Notes under the pieces: generated by a model | What the model saw: only the letters and a program-made list of their open reading frames with translations | What the model was told of the DNA's origin: nothing | Databases searched by the model: none | Assembly (NCBI GenBank): GCA_934875675.1 | Contig: CAKXIK010000006.1 | Span: forward strand, 19,368 to 83,367 | DNA from: an uncultured bacterium | GTDB taxonomy: Bacteria; Bacillota; Clostridia; Oscillospirales; Acutalibacteraceae | Reading direction: 5' to 3' | DNA: 64,000 bases | In this document: one piece after another, positions 60,414 through 64,000 of the stretch | Position numbering within the stretch: position 1 is the first letter of the stretch | Layout: every line of letters begins with the position of its first letter | Program-made: the position numbers and the translations under genes

Positions 60414-60476
60414 TTATCCTCGTGATTTCCACAGGAATGTGTAAAATTGTTGAAAACTCTGTTGAAACCGTTGAAA

Positions 60477-61646
60477 TCATTGCAAAAGAATGGAATTTTG
60501 CAGCCGGTATAATGCTTCCATCACTTCTGCATGAGGACGGGCGCAGTTGATACGCATAAAACCACTGCCTCCGGTTCCGTAGCCATCACCGTTTATAAGT
60601 CGCAGCTTGGCGCGCTGCAGCAAAAAATCCGAAAGCTGCTGTGGTTCCATTCCCAGTGAGCGGCAATCGAGCCAAAGCAGATAGGTTCCCTCGGGCAGCA
60701 TGACCGGAAGTTCCGGCAGTTCACGATGCAGAAAATCCACTGCTGCAGTCAGATTATTCTCCAGATACGAAATCAGCTGGTCGGCCCAATCGGCACCCAA
60801 CCGGTAAGCAGTTGCACAGGCAAGCTTACCAAGATAACTTCCGCCTTCCACAAAGCTTGCCGATTGCGCTGCCCAGAACGCGTCCCGATTAGCCTTGTCC
60901 GGAATAAAAATGTTGGCGTTTTCAAGCAGGGCAAGATTGAAGGTTTTATTTGCCGAGGTGCAGCTTGCCGCCAGAGAAAGATTTGTTTCCGGCAGAGAAA
61001 GAAACGGAATATGGCGGTGGCCGTAAAATACAAAATCACAGTGAATTTCATCTGAAATTACAAAAACGCCATGTTGCGCACAAAACGTTGCAATGTAGGC
61101 AAGCTCGGCGTGTGTCCAAACACGGCCGACCGGATTGTGTGGGTTGCAGAGCAGCAGCATTTTCACTTTTTTCTGCACCATCAGTGTTTCAAACAAATCA
61201 AAGTTAATCTGCCATTTCCCGTTTGCCAAAACAAGCGGACACTCTACTGCTTCCCGACCGTTTTTTCGGATGACCGAAACAAAGGGAGAGTAAACAGGAG
61301 TAAAAGTCATCACCGCATCGCCGGGAGAGGTGTTCAGACAAAGCAGCAACGCCGTTGCGCTGACTACATTGCGGCAGGAGACGATCCATTCCGCATCAGC
61401 CTGCCAGCCGTGGCGCGCAGAAAACCAGCCCCGTACCGATTCGCAGTAATCGGTGGGATCAATCGGATAGCCGTAAACACCGCGGTCGATTACGCTGCGC
61501 AGTGCGGAGATTACTTCCGGAAGCGTCTGAAAATCCATATCAGCAGCCTGAAGCGGAATTACATCCGGGTCATCTGTGGGATGACCGTCGTAGTTGTAGC
61601 AATCCGTGCCGCGGCGCTCATTATGCAGGTCAAAATTGTATTGCAT
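60477..61646 (-). CDS. MalY/PatB-family cystathionine beta-lyase/aminotransferase
   Basis: A 389-residue PLP enzyme of fold type I. ATG at 61646 follows AAAGGGAG. Marks are P-L-Q-A-A-D-M-D-F near residue 30, L-L-C-N-P-H-N-P-V-G-R, V-I-S-D-E-I-H-C-D and the PLP Lys in A-N-K-T-F-N. The Lys context is A-N-K, where most family members have S-K. MalY/PatB cleave cystathionine or other Cys-S-conjugates to give pyruvate, ammonia and a thiol. No methionine genes are adjacent; convergent with the kinase gene. Confidence 0.92.
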   Translation of the reverse strand: MQYNFDLHNERRGTDCYNYDGHPTDDPDVIPLQAADMDFQTLPEVISALRSVIDRGVYGYPIDPTDYCESVRGWFSARHGWQADAEWIVSCRNVVSATALLLCLNTSPGDAVMTFTPVYSPFVSVIRKNGREAVECPLVLANGKWQINFDLFETLMVQKKVKMLLLCNPHNPVGRVWTHAELAYIATFCAQHGVFVISDEIHCDFVFYGHRHIPFLSLPETNLSLAASCTSANKTFNLALLENANIFIPDKANRDAFWAAQSASFVEGGSYLGKLACATAYRLGADWADQLISYLENNLTAAVDFLHRELPELPVMLPEGTYLLWLDCRSLGMEPQQLSDFLLQRAKLRLINGDGYGTGGSGFMRINCARPHAEVMEALYRLQNSILLQ

Positions 61647-61749
61647 CCATAGCACTCCCTTTATTTCAGATAGAAGTTAACCTCATTATAGCAATCGGAC
61701 AGAGGGGAAGCAAGCAAAACAGAAAAATGAAAAAAATTTATTTTACCAC

Positions 61750-61778
61750 TTGACAAATTAAAAAACAGCTGTTATACT
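61750..61778 (+). promoter_or_regulatory. Promoter of the Trp T-box and trpB
   Basis: TTGACA (61750-61755), 17 bases, TATACT (61773-61778); a near-consensus promoter. Confidence 0.9.
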
Positions 61779-61799
61779 CAAGTCAAATCAACAGAATAA

Positions 61800-62112
61800 A
61801 CCGTTGAGTAAGAAGAGTACTCACAGCAAGCTTTCGGTTCAGAGAGCCGCGGTATGGTGAAATGCGGCATCGGGCACTGTGACGAATGGACTTACGAGGG
61901 CAGGACGAAAAGCATACCGCTTAGTAGTGCCTGACGGGTTTTCCGCCCGTTATCAGAGGAACGCATATCATTGAATGTTTGAATTCTTTCGTATGCGATT
62001 GAGTGGATGCACACGAAAGGTGCATCAATGTGGGTGGTACCGCAGAAGTTCGAATTTATTCGAGCCTTTGTCCCAGCAGAAAAAGCTGGAACAAGGGCTC
62101 GTTTTTTTATTT
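61800..62112 (+). ncRNA. Tryptophan-specific T-box leader of trpB
   Basis: Stem I: GTAAG near 61806 pairs with CTTAC (61891-61895); AG bulge AGAGAG; distal hairpin CCGC...GCGG; S-turn GAA directly followed by specifier TGG (61887-61889), the Trp codon. The antiterminator T-box GGGTGGTACCGCAG lies near 62032-62045, and the terminator hairpin GAGCCTTTGTCCCAGC...GCTGGAACAAGGGCTC with seven T ends at about 62110. Uncharged tRNA-Trp would allow trpB transcription. Confidence 0.95.
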
Positions 62113-62143
62113 TCTTTTGCCATTCCGCGCCTTCGCGCAGAAC

Positions 62144-62170
62144 ATAATACTAATTCACACAATTAGTATA
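62144..62170. repeat. Solo palindrome resembling the ends of the interspersed repeat
   Basis: ATACTAATT-CACAC-AATTAGTAT is a perfect 9-bp inverted repeat with a five-base spacer. Its arms match the terminal inverted repeats of copies 1 and 2. It lies between the T-box terminator and the trpB ribosome binding site. Confidence 0.6.
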
Positions 62171-62193
62171 AAATTTTAAAGGAGTTGTCTACC

Positions 62194-63564
62194 ATGAGCA
62201 AAAAAATTCCGTATCGTTTTTATCTTTCCGAGGATCAAATGCCGAAGGCTTGGTATAATCTGCGCGCAGACATGCCGGAACAGCCGGATCCGCTGTTGAA
62301 CCCTGCAACGCATCAACCGGTTAAAACGGAGGAATTGTATCCGATTTTTTGTGAAAAGCTTGCCCAGCAGGAAACCGACGGAACCACCCGCTATTTCGAA
62401 ATTCCGGAGCCTGTACAAGAGATGTACCGAATCTTTCGCCCGTCGCCGCTGATTCGCGCTTATAATCTGGAAAAAGCGCTGGGAACGCCGGCAAAGATTT
62501 ATTACAAATTTGAAGGCAACAATACCTCCGGCAGCCACAAGCTCAATTCTGCCATTGCACAGGCTTATTACGCCAAAGAGCAAGGGTTGACCAGCTTAAC
62601 AACCGAAACCGGCGCCGGTCAGTGGGGAACAGCCCTTTCTGAAGCGTGCGCTTATTTCGGATTACCGCTGACGGTGTTTATGGTCAAAGTTTCCTATGAG
62701 CAAAAGCCGCACCGCAAAGCAATTATGCAAACATTTGATGCCAATGTAATTCCAAGCCCCAGCACCACCACCGAGGTGGGAAGAAAAATTTTAGCTGCGC
62801 ATCCCAATACGACCGGAAGCCTTGGCTGTGCAATCAGCGAGGCGGTGGAAAAAGCCGTGACTACCCCGGGCTGCCGCTATGTGCTCGGCAGTGTACTGAA
62901 CCAAGTACTGCTGCATCAGTCAATCATCGGTCTGGAGTGCGAGACTGCAATGAATATTTTGGGTGAGTACCCCGATGTGGTCATCGGATGTGCAGGCGGT
63001 GGCTCCAATCTGGGCGGACTGATTGCACCGTTTATGCGCGACAAGCTGCAGGGCAAGCACAATCCGCGCATTGTTGCCGTGGAGCCGGCTTCCTGTCCGT
63101 CACTGACCCGCGGACGCTATGCCTATGATTTTTGCGATACTGGCCATGTGACGCCGCTTGCGCGGATGTATACCCTTGGCAGCGAGTTCATTCCCTCGGC
63201 AAATCACGCGGGCGGTCTGCGCTATCACGGCATGTCACCGATTCTTTCCAAGCTGTATCACGATGGCTACATGGAAGCGGTTTCGGTGGAACAGACCAAG
63301 GTGTTTGAAGCAGCCACGTTTTTCGCCAAGCACGAAACCATTCTGCCGGCACCGGAATCCTCCCATGCAATCCGCGCAGCTATGGATGAAGCAATCCGCT
63401 GCCGCGAAACCGGTGAAGCAAAAACGATTCTTTTTGGCTTGACCGGAACCGGATATTTTGATATGACCGCTTATTCCGCCTATCATGACGGCAAAATGAC
63501 CGATTATATCCCCACCGATGCCGACCTGCAGAAAGGCTTTGACGCGCTGCCGAAGATTGATTGA
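62194..63564 (+). CDS. trpB: TrpB2-type tryptophan synthase beta chain
   Basis: A 456-residue PLP enzyme that joins indole and serine to form tryptophan. The ATG at 62194 follows AAAGGAG. The length and the N-terminal extension (about 80 residues before R-P-S-P-L-I-R-A) mark the TrpB2 group rather than the ~400-residue TrpB1 that works with TrpA. The PLP Lys is K116 in S-G-S-H-K-L-N-S-A; then E-T-G-A-G-Q-W-G, G-G-G-S-N-L-G-G and G-L-T-G-T-G-Y-F-D. No trpA or other trp gene is adjacent, so indole salvage is likely. Controlled by the Trp T-box. Confidence 0.95.
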   Translation: MSKKIPYRFYLSEDQMPKAWYNLRADMPEQPDPLLNPATHQPVKTEELYPIFCEKLAQQETDGTTRYFEIPEPVQEMYRIFRPSPLIRAYNLEKALGTPAKIYYKFEGNNTSGSHKLNSAIAQAYYAKEQGLTSLTTETGAGQWGTALSEACAYFGLPLTVFMVKVSYEQKPHRKAIMQTFDANVIPSPSTTTEVGRKILAAHPNTTGSLGCAISEAVEKAVTTPGCRYVLGSVLNQVLLHQSIIGLECETAMNILGEYPDVVIGCAGGGSNLGGLIAPFMRDKLQGKHNPRIVAVEPASCPSLTRGRYAYDFCDTGHVTPLARMYTLGSEFIPSANHAGGLRYHGMSPILSKLYHDGYMEAVSVEQTKVFEAATFFAKHETILPAPESSHAIRAAMDEAIRCRETGEAKTILFGLTGTGYFDMTAYSAYHDGKMTDYIPTDADLQKGFDALPKID

Positions 63565-63567
63565 TTA

Positions 63568-63670
63568 TATTGATTATGAATTAGCAACGGCATAAAAATT
63601 GAAGAAGAGGCTTGGATATATGCGGTTTTCCGAAGATTTGATTTGCCGTTTCAAGAGAAATTAGTATTCT
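63568..63670 (+). repeat. Interspersed ~105-bp repeat, copy 3
   Basis: Begins just after the trpB stop. Shares GGCTTG, ATATGCGGTTTTCCGAAGAT and the identical 25-base block 63644-63668 with copy 1. The left inverted end is degraded and its exact start is approximate. Confidence 0.7.
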
Positions 63671-63692
63671 TCAGTCAATGCCAAATAAAATG

Positions 63693-63740
63693 AAACACAG
63701 CACCCCGCCGGTTTTCTTCCCGGTGGGGTGCTGTGTTTAT
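63693..63740. terminator. Bidirectional terminator after trpB
   Basis: AAACACAGCACCCCGCCGG pairs with CCGGTGGGGTGCTGTGTTT (one wobble) around a six-base loop. Confidence 0.9.
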
Positions 63741-63759
63741 GCGGTTAGATGAATTGCGG

Positions 63760-63999
63760 TTATTTTTTTTTGATGTCGCGGATATTTTGCGCGATTTCCG
63801 ACACCGTTTTTCCAGAAAGCTCCTCTGAGATGGGGTCTTCTATTACATTGCTGAACTGGAGTGTGCCGCGATTCATTAGTTCCCCGATTCCCTGATACCC
63901 GCCGAGAATTAAATAATAACCGTTGTATGTGTTAAAATGATGTGACCCAAAAAGAGAGGAAGCCTCCCGCGAGATATGGTATAATGAGTTCACCACAAA
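63760..63999 (-). CDS. Hypothetical protein, C-terminal fragment at the window edge
   Basis: The minus-strand frame is open from the right edge to TAA 63760-63762. The last 50 residues (N-G-Y-Y-L-I-L-G-G-Y-Q-G-I-G, then an acidic and a Lys-rich amphipathic helix) look like real protein; the first 25 are less protein-like and no ribosome binding site is visible, so the true start is probably outside. A TATAAT at 63980 on the plus strand could be a promoter for a gene beyond the edge. Function unknown; low confidence. Confidence 0.4.
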   Translation of the reverse strand, partial: FVVNSLYHISREASSLFGSHHFNTYNGYYLILGGYQGIGELMNRGTLQFSNVIEDPISEELSGKTVSEIAQNIRDIKKK

Positions 64000-64000
64000 C

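Noticed and set aside
1..64000. CRISPR arrays, prophage, toxin-antitoxin or restriction systems
   Set aside because: No regularly spaced repeats, cas, integrase, phage structural or defence gene patterns were seen on either strand.

Overview
The window is a contiguous piece of a low-to-medium GC Gram-positive chromosome, most likely a spore-forming anaerobe of class Clostridia, near the Oscillospiraceae/Ruminococcaceae. Evidence: spoVT; the rimP-nusA-ylxR-ylxQ-infB-rbfA-nrnA-truB-ribF-rpsO-pnp order; T-box and TPP riboswitch control; strong AGGAGG-type ribosome binding sites; frequent GTG/TTG starts; and TTGACA-17-TATAAT promoters. No ribosomal RNA operon, prophage, intact insertion sequence or CRISPR array was seen.

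Layout. 1-6.5 kb: the tail of a zinc-ribbon protein, asnS with a secreted metallo-beta-lactamase-fold lipoprotein, an AraC/phosphotransferase fusion, an HTH-TPR regulator and a TIM-barrel isomerase. 6.5-9.5 kb: ilvA-ridA behind a T-box, and a hydroxypyruvate isomerase-like gene. 9.5-18 kb: a membrane M48 protease, a GH78 rhamnosidase, small accessory genes, tRNA-Arg(ACG) and cinA. 18.2-22.5 kb: a large MORN-repeat protein, a methyltransferase and a HAD phosphatase. 22.5-25 kb: an unusual minus-strand operon of a cyclase-like protein, an AAC(3)-like acyltransferase with a Cys-rich tail, and a TIM-barrel protein. 25.3-37.4 kb: spoVT and the core translation/RNA operon. 37.4-44.1 kb: an M16 peptidase, a DUF2974-like hydrolase, proB-dcd-proA and a bitopic membrane protein. 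44.2-50 kb: three small helical proteins, a phosphodiesterase, thiT with its TPP riboswitch, a lysophospholipase-like hydrolase, a QueG-like Fe-S protein and tcdA. 50-57.6 kb: an AEC permease and a YhgE-like/MMPL/divergent MetK cluster next to a TetR regulator. 57.7-64 kb: a CapA-like lipoprotein, a lone sensor kinase, a MalY/PatB lyase and a Trp T-box-controlled trpB2.

How genes work together: RidA removes the reactive enamines made by IlvA; the NusA-IF2-RbfA-S15-PNPase block runs translation and RNA turnover; ProB and ProA make proline; ThiT takes up thiamine under thiamine pyrophosphate control; TrpB2 probably makes tryptophan from indole when tRNA-Trp is uncharged.

The most unusual things seen are a ~105-bp non-coding repeat family with short terminal inverted repeats (four copies plus a possible remnant and a solo palindrome), one copy of which supplies a gene's stop codon; a MetK paralogue with a substituted active-site His inside an efflux operon; the cyclase/AAC(3)/TIM operon with altered metal-site residues; a pseudokinase-like AraC fusion; and an extended Shine-Dalgarno sequence separated from its start codon by a hairpin.
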